A DNA stretch of 64,000 nt from Prorocentrum cordatum (lineage: Eukaryota; Sar; Dinophyceae; Prorocentrales; Prorocentraceae): positions 143,315-207,314 of the forward strand of contig CAUYUJ010005614.1 of assembly GCA_963575745.1 (NCBI GenBank), read 5' to 3'. Both the position numbers and the translations under genes were made by a program. The notes beneath the pieces are model-generated. The model saw only the letters and a program-made list of their open reading frames with translations, was not told the origin of the DNA and did no database searches. Every line of letters starts with the position of its first letter. Positions within the stretch are counted from its first letter, which is position 1. Positions 32,480 through 41,579 of this stretch are shown piece by piece.

Positions 32480-33400
32480 GTTGGAGCCTCGAGGAAAGCA
32501 GAATCAATAGGAGAGGGAGGAAGGAGGAAAGGAGGGAGGAAGAGGAGGAGGAGAGAGAGGAAGGAGGGAAGGAGGAGAGCACAAATGCATAATTACGTGC
32601 ATGCACACGTGCATGCATACCTTGGTTTTACGTTTGCTTTTGTTTTGCTTTGCTTTGCTTCTGTTGTGTTGCTTTGCGTTGTCTTCGACAAGTTTGCTTT
32701 GTTTTGTCTTCGCTGATTTTGCGATGCTATGCTATGCCGCACTATGCTATGCTATGATAGGGTATGCTATGCTATGCTGCGCTATGAGTTGCTATGCTAG
32801 GCTATGTTATGATATGATATGTTGCGCTATGGTATGATATGCAATGCGATGCTATTATATGTTATGTTATGCTACGATGTGTTGTGCTATGCTAATCGAT
32901 GTGTTGCTAAGCTATGATAAGTTATGATATGTAATACTGTGCTATGTTATGATATGCTGTGCTATGCTGTGCCATGCTATGCTATGCTACGCTAAGCTAA
33001 GCTACATTGGGCTAAGCTAAGCTAAGCTAAGCTACGGTAAGGTAAGCCCAACTAAGCTAAGCTAAGCTAAGCCGAGCTAAGCTAAGCCAAGCCAAGCTAA
33101 GACGAGATAAGCTAAGCCAAGGTAAGGGGGCGCCTTGCTAATATATGTTAAGCTATGCTATGCAATACTGTGCTATGTTATGCTATGCTGTGCTATGCTA
33201 TGCCATGCTATGCTATGCTACGCTAAGCTAAGCTACATTAGGCTAAGCTAAGCTAGGCTGCGCTAAGCGAAGCTAAGCTAAGCCAAGCTAAGCTAAGCTA
33301 AGCTAAGCTAAGCCAAGCTAAGCTAAGCCAAGCTAAGCTAAGACGAGATAAGCTAAGCCAAACTAAGGGGGCGCGACTGGGGGAACCGCGGGGCGGGGAC
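32480..33400. repeat. Pentanucleotide satellite (TTTGC, CTATG, GCTAA families)
   Basis: The block starts with GGAGGAA-rich DNA (32,510-32,590). TTTGC/TTTTG pentamers follow (32,630-32,715), then long (CTATG)n with variants (32,725-32,990), (GCTAA)n (32,990-33,125), and a second CTATG then GCTAA cycle (33,145-33,360). GGTAAGGGGGCGC and AACTAAGGGGGCGC close each cycle. It lies inside copia A between the extra domain and the integrase. No gene is supported within it. Confidence 0.95.
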
Positions 33401-33464
33401 CGGGGGAACCGCCCGGGGCGTGTAGCACTGCCCGGCCCCTTTAAGCTGAGAGAGTAAGAACCCT
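33401..33464. other. Junction between satellite and copia A coding sequence
   Basis: GC-rich GGGGGAACCG repeats (about 33,375-33,415) followed by CCGGCCCCTTTAAGCTGAG. No target duplication relative to 32,450-32,480 is visible, so the way the satellite entered the element is not shown. Confidence 0.4.
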
Positions 33465-34031
33465 CTAGGCAGAGCCCAGGTAGGGAAATAGTCCTCCTCG
33501 TTCGCGTTGTTTTCGAGTGAGCGCCGCGCAGAACTCTAGGCGTTGAAGACCTTCACGTTCTTCACTGCTAACGATGTCCTGGTCGCGCTCGTAGGTCGAC
33601 AGGTCCCCGATGCGGCTCCACACCTTGCGCGGCGAGCTGAAGATGATGAGGAGCGGTTGCCCCTTTTCGACGATCTCTCGCGCCCTTCTGCGATCTGCGC
33701 CCAACGCGAAGTCGAATCCGGCAATCCGGTCCACGGCGCTTCCAGGTTGGAGCCCATGTCGGTCACAGCGTTGCGTGAGACGAGGTCGGCTGTAGATCTC
33801 CGCGACGTCAGCGCCCTTTTCTGGATAGCTTCCCCGGGCTCCGTCGCAATTATCGCCGAAGTCCTCTGGGAATAACTGCCCGCTCGTCGTCAAACAAGAC
33901 GCTCGTGATAGCCCCGATCCGCACCTTGAAGATATCGACGCGGTCAGTCGCGTCGCCCTGGCGGTCCTCTGCGACGTAGTCGACCCGATCCGTGAACCTG
34001 TTCCTGCACCCACTGCCGATCTGGTCGCCAA
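33465..34031 (-). pseudogene. Copia A extra domain between protease and integrase
   Basis: The frame reads EKGADVAEIYSRPRLTQRCD, HGLQPGSAVDRIAGFDFALG, REIVEKGQPLLIIFSSPRKV and EGLQRLEFCAALTRKQRERG. In related dinoflagellate copia polyproteins, as I remember them, this position holds a domain with a DLTxGWDF...LxIGSPxCxxFS pattern followed by an EHP motif, reminiscent of a Rossmann-type or cytosine-methyltransferase-like fold with a P-C motif. Here the P-C motif is degenerate and the EHP part is missing, because the pentamer satellite begins nearby. Dinoflagellate retrotransposons are known to have captured DNA methyltransferases, but whether this domain is one of them is not settled by this sequence. 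Confidence 0.45.
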
Positions 34032-34136
34032 AGAGGTCGCATCCCGCGAAGCTGTTCACATTGACTGGCGCCACGACGATCGCGATATCCGTCTGGCTGT
34101 TGTCGTCTGAGCGTCCGAAGTAGATCGACCCTCCGG

Positions 34137-36476
34137 TCACATGTCCTCGTCGCTCGACGACATGGCGATCACTTTCGCCTTCTCGAATCCCTCCGGCGCG
34201 ATCTCCTCTGTCTCCTCGCAAGCCCGCACCGTGCACAGGTACGCGTGCTTATTCTCGTAGCGGTCGCACACCCCCTCCATAGGTGCCCCGTGGATTGGGC
34301 ATGCTGGAACTTCCACCTTCACTGGAAACTCCATCTTCACCGCTGTCGACCCGGGCTCGACCTTGACCGTCTTGCCGCATTGAGGGCCTCGCCCCCATCG
34401 GGCCCCGCACTTCACACACACCTCGCAGCAGCCCTGCCAGTTGCCCTCCGGGAGAGAGCTCCTCTGGATGATCGCACTCATCCGGCGCGCAGCTCGGTTT
34501 GATGCGCTCGGCGTCGGGAAGGCACCTGCCCCCCGTGACAGACGCGGGGCGCCCCTTGTCGGCGGATGACCCAGCCCCCTCCTGATGCACAGCGAAAGGT
34601 TTGACCCGCTCCTGGGCGCCAGCGACGCACAAGAGAGCCGAGCGCAAGGACCGGGAGAAAGCAGCTTCGATGACCATACTGGATCTTCGCAGACTCCGAC
34701 ACCATGCCGCCACGGCCCGCTTCTTTCGGCCTCGACCCCCCCGCGATCCAACACTGGACCCTCGCGCTGACCGAGAGCCCGGCCCACGACGCTCGTCGCC
34801 CATCGCCGCAGCGAATATGGGTGCCCCCGCCAACTTCGGAAGACTGGGCCGCGCAAGTATGGAATCGCTGTCGGCCTCTGCCGAGAAACTTGGAGATGAA
34901 CGCACATGGCCCTGAGAGGTCGCAACATTGAGCTCCAGGGGGGTTTCTTTGGAATCTTCTTGGGCTTGATCGCTGCGCGCTCGTAGTGGCCCCCCGTGCC
35001 CATGCTTGCGATCGTCGCGGTTACCTGATCCACTGACGCCGCCGTTGTGCTCCGCGATGTTGCAGATGCTGTCTCATATGCTATCACTGCGATTGGGATT
35101 GCCGCAGTCTCGCTCTGCGACGCCGTAGACGCCGTCTGCGACGCGGTAGCTGGCGACGCCGACGTCGCCGACGCCGAAGTCGGCGATGGCAACAACGTCG
35201 GCGGCGGCGAAGGTGTTAGCGACATGTTCACAACAGCCAATGACGTTCTCTCGTCGTCTTGAGTCTCTGGTCCGCGCCATCCACCAGGCGCGAACTCCAA
35301 GACGCCGATGGCCGCGTGGCCATCCGGTCCGATGGTCCGCAGCTCTGTGCCAGCACCGAGCTTACGGAAAAAGGCTCGGTCACCAGATCCGCGCAGCTTG
35401 AGATCCATCTCATGCGCTTTGGTGAGACCGACTGGGAGCAGCGCAGGCACCTCCTCATCAAGAACACGGAATGACACAACACCGCTCACGCCTGCGACGC
35501 CCACTGGAACCTCCACGCGGCCAATGACCTTAGCGTCGCCTCCAACGCCACGAGGCGGGGGCCCAGCGTCCGGCACCCACCGCGGCTGCAAGTTGATCTC
35601 CTCTTGCTTATGAACGAGACCCTTCAGCTGCTCAAAGCCGACGATGCCCTCCTGAGCGCCCGTGCCCACGAGAACCTCCCACGCATTGATGGCGAGCCCG
35701 ATAAACACGGCGAACACTCCGACGAAGAACTTCACGGCACCTCCGGTTTTAGAAGCAGCTGGCCTCAGCACATTGATATCGAACGTCTGGTTGCTACCGA
35801 CCGCTGCATGCATAGCGAACGCTCCGCGGGCCGGTCGCTGTTGATGTCGGTTATGTGGGCGCTCTCGCGCCCACTGGCCAGCCTGCTTGCACTTGGCGCA
35901 CCTCGTCCTGAGCTTGAGCTGATCAATAGAGATGCGCCTGCGCTGATTCTGCTTGCCGCTGCCCTTGCCCTTGCCCTGTCCACGTCCATGTTTGCCTTTG
36001 CTCTTGCCTTGTGGCTTGGAGAAACTTCTGGCCCCTCGCGCATCATGCAACTGGTTCCGGACCCGCTTGCATTCGACCGGGTAGCTCATCGACGGCCGCG
36101 GGCCCAGCAAAGCCCATGGCAGGTCCCCCTCTTCAATCACGCCGTCGAGCCACTCCGCATCAATGTAGTATACGCCTTTGATCGCCTCCGAACATGGGAT
36201 CTGCAGCGTGAACTCGCCATCGCCGCAGCCGCCATCCTCGCATCCGATCACCTCGATGGCGAACGCGCCTAGCTCGTCTGACTTGTCAGTCGTGACCATG
36301 TCGATCGGCGGTGGCGGGGATACTGCGCCCTTATCGTCCAGGTCTCCAAAGAACGAAAGCGAAGCCAATCCTGTCGTCTGTCGCGGTAGTCGAGCTCGTC
36401 TGTCGGGGCGGCCCAGTCCGATGAGCGCCTTCGCGATCTGCTCGCAAGTACACCCACCATCAGCCCAGCCAATCAC
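34137..36476 (-). pseudogene. Copia A gag C-terminus, zinc knuckle, protease and Cys-rich module (779 codons open)
   Basis: After a Lys/Gly-rich basic stretch (KPQGKSKGKHGRGQGKGKGS) the frame has RISIDQLKLRTRCAKCKQAG then QWARERPHN at about 35,900-35,850. This is a CCHC zinc knuckle in which the His and last Cys are replaced (Q and R). The protease follows: NAWEVLVGTGAQEGIVGFEQ has VGTGA where VDTGA is expected, so the catalytic Asp is lost (about 35,669). GRVEVPVGVAGVSGVVSFRV matches the remaining protease fold. The last part holds CCEVCVKCGARWGRGPQC and CPIHGAPMEGVCDRYENKHA, a Cys-rich region that resembles the C-terminal zinc-finger segments of dinoflagellate copia proteins. The Ser/Thr/Ala-rich stretch between them (about 35,250-34,700) looks like a frameshifted reading. 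Confidence 0.65.
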
Positions 36477-36962
36477 CTAATCATAAGACCTCTCATCAAG
36501 CCTCGCGAACCGCAATGCACTGTAGCCCTTGACCGTGTCTGGCTGCATAACCTTCAACCTCTCGAGTGCAATGAAATCGAGCCTGCGTCTATTCACGAAC
36601 GTCGTAAACCGTTCCTTCTTAGGGTCGCGAACACACGTGTAGAGAGCTTTCTCGAGCACCTCGGGAATCTCCTCTTCCTTCAAGTACTGAAACGCATTGT
36701 CCAGGCCCTGCAGGATCAGCTCGACCGCATGCAAGTGCAACGATCTCCTCGCATGCAAGTCGGGCCTGACCTCGCACATATTCCTGAAAACCACACCACC
36801 ACTTTTCTTTTCCTGTAATGTTGTGTTGGCCTGCCATACCAGCAGGTCTCGTCTGTAGCGTCGATACAAAGACTCGTCCGTCGGCTCGGTGAATTGTGGC
36901 GGTGGATCCCGATCCACGCGCGTTGAAGCTCCGGTCGGCTCTCCATCTTCTTCATCCCTGGG
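36280..36962 (-). pseudogene. Copia A gag (N-terminal part)
   Basis: The frame opens after a stop near 36,963 and has no ATG at the expected start; the first residues read DEEDGEPTGASTRVDRDPPP. It continues DESLYRRYRRDLLVWQANTT, VELILQGLDNAFQYLKEEEI and PEVLEKALYTCVRDPKKE. Weak similarity to Ty1/copia gag (the UBN2 type) is visible in the W-x-x-x-L and LLxxLDxxF-like spacing. At 36477-36479 an in-frame TAG interrupts the frame; reading continues in the same frame with VIGWADGGCTCEQIAKALIG. Confidence 0.6.
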
Positions 36963-37097
36963 TTATCCTTGAGCCCCGGGCGGCATGGCGGCAGCAATCT
37001 GAAATCTGAAACTGTGGCTGTGCTCGCCCGTTTTCTGATCTGGAAACTGTAGCGTGCGCGCAGCTACCGTGGGGGGAGCCACGGTTCCGCTGCCAAC

Positions 37098-37256
37098 TGA
37101 GAGATCTACATCGGAAATAGAATCGCGGACTCTTTTCCACTGCGCAACAATATGACCCAAGCCGGCTACGGAGTGAAATGCCACTGCATGTCAAAACGAG
37201 CGTGGCCAACATAGGCCTGCATACACTCATTAAGCTCCAGGAGCACGCAAATCACA
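37098..37256 (-). repeat. Copia A 5' LTR
   Basis: On the minus strand it starts TGTGATTTGCG and ends AGATCTCTCA, the usual TG...CA boundaries. It aligns with 28044-28188, including the shared block CCACTGCGCAACAATATGAC and the following GCCGGCTACGGA. Immediately inside is GTTGGCAGCGGAACC, a candidate primer-binding site whose tRNA I cannot identify. Confidence 0.65.
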
Positions 37257-37780
37257 AAAACTGCCTCCAAGACGCCCCCCAAGGCCTCTAGATGCCTCCA
37301 AGACGCCCCAAAAAAAGGCAAACGAATGCCTACCCAAAACGCTTACATTTGAACAACCATGTGGCAAAAAAATGGATATTCAATAATGTCACTGATTCAA
37401 ACGTCTTGGGGTCTTCCAAAGGCGCCCCCAAAAGATGGCGTGCAACAGCTACTTCAGCACCTCATGGTTTTAATGGTGATTCACGCGAGAATGCAATTTT
37501 CGAAGATCCGAAGATTTCGCAACCGATTTCCACATGCTCATCTTATGACGATGTCTCGAACGAGGGCTGTATCTTCAGCGTGCACGGGCATCCATTCCCA
37601 TCAGCACCGGGGGCGCCCGGGATCGGCGTTACTGGACGGAGGCCATCACAATCTGAGAACACCGATGGATCCAACTGGATCCCTTTTTTCCGGTGTGCGA
37701 CAGCGTCGTGGATCCTACTTCTGTCTTGCGCGGATCCAATTTCCCGTGTGTGTGTGAAAACCAATGCACTCCTTCTTTCC
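37257..37780. other. Unassigned sequence with dispersed repeat copy 2 at 37603-37653
   Basis: A few CTCCAAGACGCCCC units of the 12-bp family lie at 37,262-37,310. The 51-bp segment at 37603-37653 matches 1073-1123. Short ORFs only; no gene is supported. Confidence 0.5.
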
Positions 37781-37784
37781 GGGA

Positions 37785-37808
37785 GTGTATATATATATAT
37801 ATACACAC
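37785..37808. repeat. Short (TA)n / (CA)n tract
   Basis: GTATATATATATATATACACAC, about nine TA units, just upstream of the GC hairpin at 37822. Confidence 0.8.
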
Positions 37809-37821
37809 TATGATTAAAATT

Positions 37822-37842
37822 AGCGCGCGCTTCGCGCGCGCT
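37822..37842. other. Perfect GC-rich hairpin
   Basis: AGCGCGCGC, loop TTC, GCGCGCGCT: nine base pairs without mismatch. It sits in an AT-rich pocket (TTAAAATT before, TTAGGTTCT after). Role unknown; no gene end is recognised next to it. Confidence 0.8.
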
Positions 37843-37979
37843 TAGGTTCTAGCGCGTCAGAGACACAGGAATCGCTGTGCGAAAAAATGTTTGAAGTTTG
37901 TCTCAACCAAATGAGGACTCCAGTGGCAACACATGCTTGAGGCACCGCCGGGGACGGATCCTGTGTAGTGTGGATATTC

Positions 37980-38770
37980 GGACCAGCTCTCTGTTCGACC
38001 CTCTTGGGCGCGCCCTGGGGCTCTCTTGGGCCGTTTTGGGGGGCCCATTGGGGGGCTGTTTCGGGGCCTCTTTTGGTATTTTTTCGGGTCTCTTGGGGGC
38101 CTCTTGGGGCTTCTTTGGCGCTTTTTGGGGCCTCTTGGGGTCTCCTGGGGACTTCTTGGGCCAGAATGCTCGAATCTTCGATTCCTCGTCCCCGTCTTGG
38201 CCGCCGACTCGGGGCGTTCTTGGGCGGTTTGGGCGCCTCAGGGGCCGTCTTGGCCCCCTCGTGGGCCGTCTTGGAGACCTCTTGGGGCCATCCTCGACCG
38301 GCTTGGGTGCCTCTTGAGCCGTCTTGGACGCAATGGAAGCCCGAAAAGCGAACACGCCAAAAATATAAGTTTCCGTATCGGAAACCGACGATGTTTGCTT
38401 ATTTGGGGCTTCTATTGGGGTGCCTCTTGGGGCGTCTTCGGGGCCTCTTTTTGAGTTTTTCGGGTCTCATGGGGGCCTCTTGGGGCTTCTGGGGCGCTTC
38501 TTGGAGCATCTTGGGGTCTCCTGGGGGTCTCTTGGGCCAAAAGGCGCGAATTTCCGGTTCCTCGTCCCCGTCTTCGACGCCGCCTTGGGGCGTTCTTGGG
38601 CGGTTTGGGCGCCTCGTGGGCCGTCTGGAAGCCCGAAAGGCGAACACGCCAAAAACATCAGTTTTCCAATTGGAAATAGACGATGTTTGCATCTTGGAGC
38701 TCTCTCGGGGTGCCTCTTGGGGCGTCTTCGGGGCCTTCGGGGGCCTTCTTGGCGTCATGGGTCTAGTCTT
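37980..38770. repeat. GGGGCCTCTTGG 12-bp repeats and tandem duplication of about 375 bp
   Basis: Units such as GGGGCCTCTTGG, GGGGCGTCTTGG and GGGCGCCTC recur throughout. A larger unit is present twice: copy 1 about 38,040-38,400 and copy 2 about 38,403-38,760. Shared landmarks include CTTGGGCCA...CCTCGTCCCCGTCTT (38,155 and 38,531) and GCGAACACGCCAAAAA (38,348 and 38,640). Copy 2 has lost about 80 bp. Each copy holds a short palindrome after the AACACGCC landmark. Minus-strand ORFs (EAPKRP, KKPQEAPKRP) are repeat translations. Confidence 0.85.
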
Positions 38771-38935
38771 GAAAAGCATCGCGAGCCATCAGAACGCGTT
38801 TTCGAGCGTTCCGAAGCCATCTTCGGGCGATCTTGAACGGGCCCCGGCGATCCGGCAGGGCTCCCGGCGCGACGGGCCCCACATTTGTGGTCGGGGCTCC
38901 GGCCCCTGGCCCCCGGACCCGGTCCCCCGTTATGT

Positions 38936-39038
38936 GTGTGTGTATATATATATATATCAGTAGTAGTAGTGGTAGTAGTGGTAGTAGTAGTAGTAGTGGT
39001 AGTAGTAGTAGTAGCAGCAGTGGTAGTAGTGGTAGTAG

Positions 39039-39101
<63 letters not shown>

Positions 39102-39443
39102 TAGAAATAGAAGTAGAAGTAGCAGTAATAGCAGCAGTAGTAGTAGTAATAGTATTAACAGTGGTAGTAGTGGTAGTAGTGGTAGTAGTAGTAGTAGTAG
39201 TAGTAGCAGTGGTAGTAGTGGTAGTAGTAGCAGTAGTAGTAGTAGAAATAAAAATAGAAGTAGCAGTAATAGCAGCAGTAGTAGTAGTAGTAATAATATT
39301 AACAGTGGTAGTAGTGGTAGTAGTAGTAGTAGTAGTAGTAATAGAAGCAGTAGGAGTAATAGTAGTAGTAGAAGCAGGGATAGCAGCAGTAGTAGCACTA
39401 GTAATAATAGTCGGAGTCGTAGTCGTAGCCATAGTAGTAGTAA

Positions 39444-39482
<39 letters not shown>

Positions 39483-40095
39483 AAGGGAATAGCGGTAGCA
39501 GAAATAACCGTAGAAATGTTGATGGCAGTGGTAGTACCAGTCTTAGCTCGAGTACCAGTAGTAGCACTGGGAATAATACTAGCACTAGTAGTAGTAATAA
39601 TAATAATAGTAATGGAGGCAGTAGTTGTGGTTATTGCTGGAGTGGTCACAAAAAAAAACAACTAGTGGTAGGAGTGGTGGGAGCACTTGGACTAGCAGCC
39701 ACAGCCCTAGTATAGAAGTCGTCGTCGTCGTAGTCGTAGTAGTCGTAATAGTCGTAGCAGTAGTAGCAGTAGTAGCAGTAGTAGGTGTAGTGGTAATAAT
39801 AGTCGTAGTAGTAGTGGTAGTAGTAGTAGTAGTAGTAATAGTAGTAGTAGTAGTAGTAGTAGTGGTAGCAGTAGTAGTAGTAGTAGTGGTGGTAAAAATA
39901 CTGGTTGGTGCTGTTGCTGTAGTACTGGTCGCAGCTGCAGTAGTAGTAGTAGTTGCTGTTGTTGCTGTAATAGGAATAATAGTGATAGTAATAATAATAT
40001 GAATAATAGTAAGGCTTGCAGCAAGTGTAACATTACTAATAATCGTGATAATAATACTAGCAGCAGTAGCAGTAGTAGACTTAGTGGTGCTAGTG
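38936..40095. repeat. (AGT)n / (ACT)n compound microsatellite
   Basis: Starts with TG and TA repeats, then runs for over a kilobase of AGT repeats with AGC, AAT and GGT variants. At about 39,039-39,098 the plus strand switches to (ACT)n and back, forming an inverted repeat. A less regular part (39,500-39,720) contains AGTACTAGCAC-type words. Long poly-Ser, poly-Val and poly-Thr ORFs in every frame are artefacts. Confidence 0.95.
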
Positions 40096-40273
40096 TGCAG
40101 CAATAGTGCTGCCGCACCCAACTCAGTGCTGTGCTACGCAGATCAAAGCGGGACCTCGCCATCCCTGGGGGGCTGCGAACGGCAAAACTGTCGCAACTTT
40201 GGAGGATTGCTGGGGGCTCCCGAAGAGTGCCATGCAAGGGCCAAGTGCCAGGGTGCCCAGATAACGCTTCAGG

Positions 40274-40447
40274 CTTACACCCTGCGAAATGCTTAAGAAA
40301 TCATGGGTTAAGAAATTCACAGTCTCAGAACTTGAATAAAAACCCATCATTTCTATTAAAATCTTAAGATTTACATTGAAACGTTAAGAATAATCGAGAC
40401 TCTGGCAGAAAACTTAGGTTTTCTTAAGCATCGCCTAAGGTGTATGG
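40274..40447. mobile_element. Candidate small TIR element (MITE-like), ~174 bp
   Basis: The left end CTTACACCCTGCGAAATGCTTAAGAAA matches the inverted right end (ATACACCTTAGGCGATGCTTAAGAAAA read on the minus strand) over about 26 bp with small gaps. The interior is AT-rich, has no ORF, and contains the perfect palindrome AAATCTTAAGATTT and a GAAAAC-TTAG-GTTTTC hairpin. AT-rich content contrasts with the GC-rich surroundings. Target duplications are not evident. Confidence 0.5.
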
Positions 40448-40800
40448 GTGCGCTATCGTTTCGCCCGAAGGGGGGGAGCAGCTTCTTAATGTCTTCATGA
40501 GGTTTCTTGTTTCGGGACTTTAGCGTTCTAGGGATCGGAGTGGCGACTGCAATGCACAGAAGGCATCTACACACCACCGCCACCATGCCGGGCCAAGGCG
40601 AGGTCAATGGATGCCATGGTGGTGGCGAGGTCATGGTGGTGGTGTCGAGGTCAATGGATGCCTTCTGCGGTTGCAAGGAGAGCCTGCCGAGAGAGCGGGG
40701 GCACTTTCCAGAGACGAGGGGGGAGTGTGCCAGAGGCGCAAGGGCGCAAGGGTGCAGTGGTCATCGCCTTCAGGGTCAAAATGGCGGTGTGGATCGCGTC
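40448..40800. other. No gene seen; short direct repeats
   Basis: GAGGTCAATGGATGCC occurs at about 40,600 and again at 40,650 with GGTGGTGG-rich DNA between. No coding motif. Confidence 0.5.
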
Positions 40801-40917
40801 CTCCCGCGGTCCCTCTCTGTCTCTCTCTCCCTCTCCCTCGGGGGAGATCATCGAAAGTCATGAATCCACTTTCTAACTTGTACTGCCTGGACCTCGAGAG
40901 GCGCTTGTTGTCCCGCG

Positions 40918-40958
<41 letters not shown>

Positions 40959-40963
40959 CCCTC

Positions 40964-41042
<79 letters not shown>

Positions 41043-41043
41043 C
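40801..41043. repeat. Two (CT)n tracts
   Basis: A short CTCTCTCCCTCTCC run at 40,810-40,842, unique sequence to 40,915, then about 125 bp of CT repeats with TTT interruptions to 41,040. Confidence 0.9.
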
Positions 41044-41575
41044 AAGAATAAAAACACGCATGCGGCATGCGCACATCATGAAGAAAAGAAAAGTGATAAA
41101 CGGGATCAGGAGTATAAAACAATAAATGGCATAATTCATCCACGTTTACAATAATTTCTTCATCCCCTCCAAATACCCAACCCATCCACAACCTAATGAA
41201 CCAACAAAAACAATAAGGAAATCTAGCCTCTGGAAGTCTCCGAATGTCCCTGGCGGTCCCCGAGGCCTCCGTAGGCCCAGCCCAGAAAAATCGAAAAGAG
41301 CCGCAGCAAAAAACCTCAAAGCATTAATGCTCTCTCCTCCCTCCTGCTCCTCGAAGGCAGCTGACAGCAACGGCCCGGAGGAGGAGGAGCATAGTACGTA
41401 GACCCAGGATGCATCAGAATACACCCTCCCGTGCCCAGGTCCTCTCCTCGCAAGTCCCTGCACACACTCCTTTTCATTACGGGAAGCGATCCTTTGAAAG
41501 ACGAACGCGCCATTGTCATACCTTTCAGGCGAGAGCCTAAAGGAGGAAGAGGAGGAGGAGGAGGAGGCCTGTGAC
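41044..41575. other. No supportable gene
   Basis: AT-richer to mixed sequence. A minus-strand frame 41577-41146 has Ser-rich start and Pro/Arg-rich middle, with no motif. A GGA-rich run at about 41,533-41,566 explains part of it. Confidence 0.45.
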
Positions 41576-41579
41576 ATCC

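Larger units (their letters stand above)
28044..37256 (-). mobile_element. Copia A: near-complete Ty1/copia retrotransposon, inactive
   Basis: Bounded by LTR-like repeats (37098-37256 and 28044-28188) that are about four-fifths identical by eye. Inside, on the minus strand, come gag, zinc knuckle, aspartic protease, a zinc-finger-like module, an extra domain, integrase, RT and RNase H, in that order. The gene is open over long stretches but has an in-frame TAG, several frameshifts, altered catalytic residues in protease, integrase and RT, and an embedded pentamer satellite at 32.48-33.40 kb. Clear target-site duplications were not found. Without the satellite its length of about 8.3 kb would be ordinary for a large dinoflagellate copia. 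Confidence 0.75.

Noticed and set aside
37257-37261. 5-bp target-site duplication of copia A
   Set aside because: The flanking bases (AAAAC and AAGAA on the plus strand) do not match.
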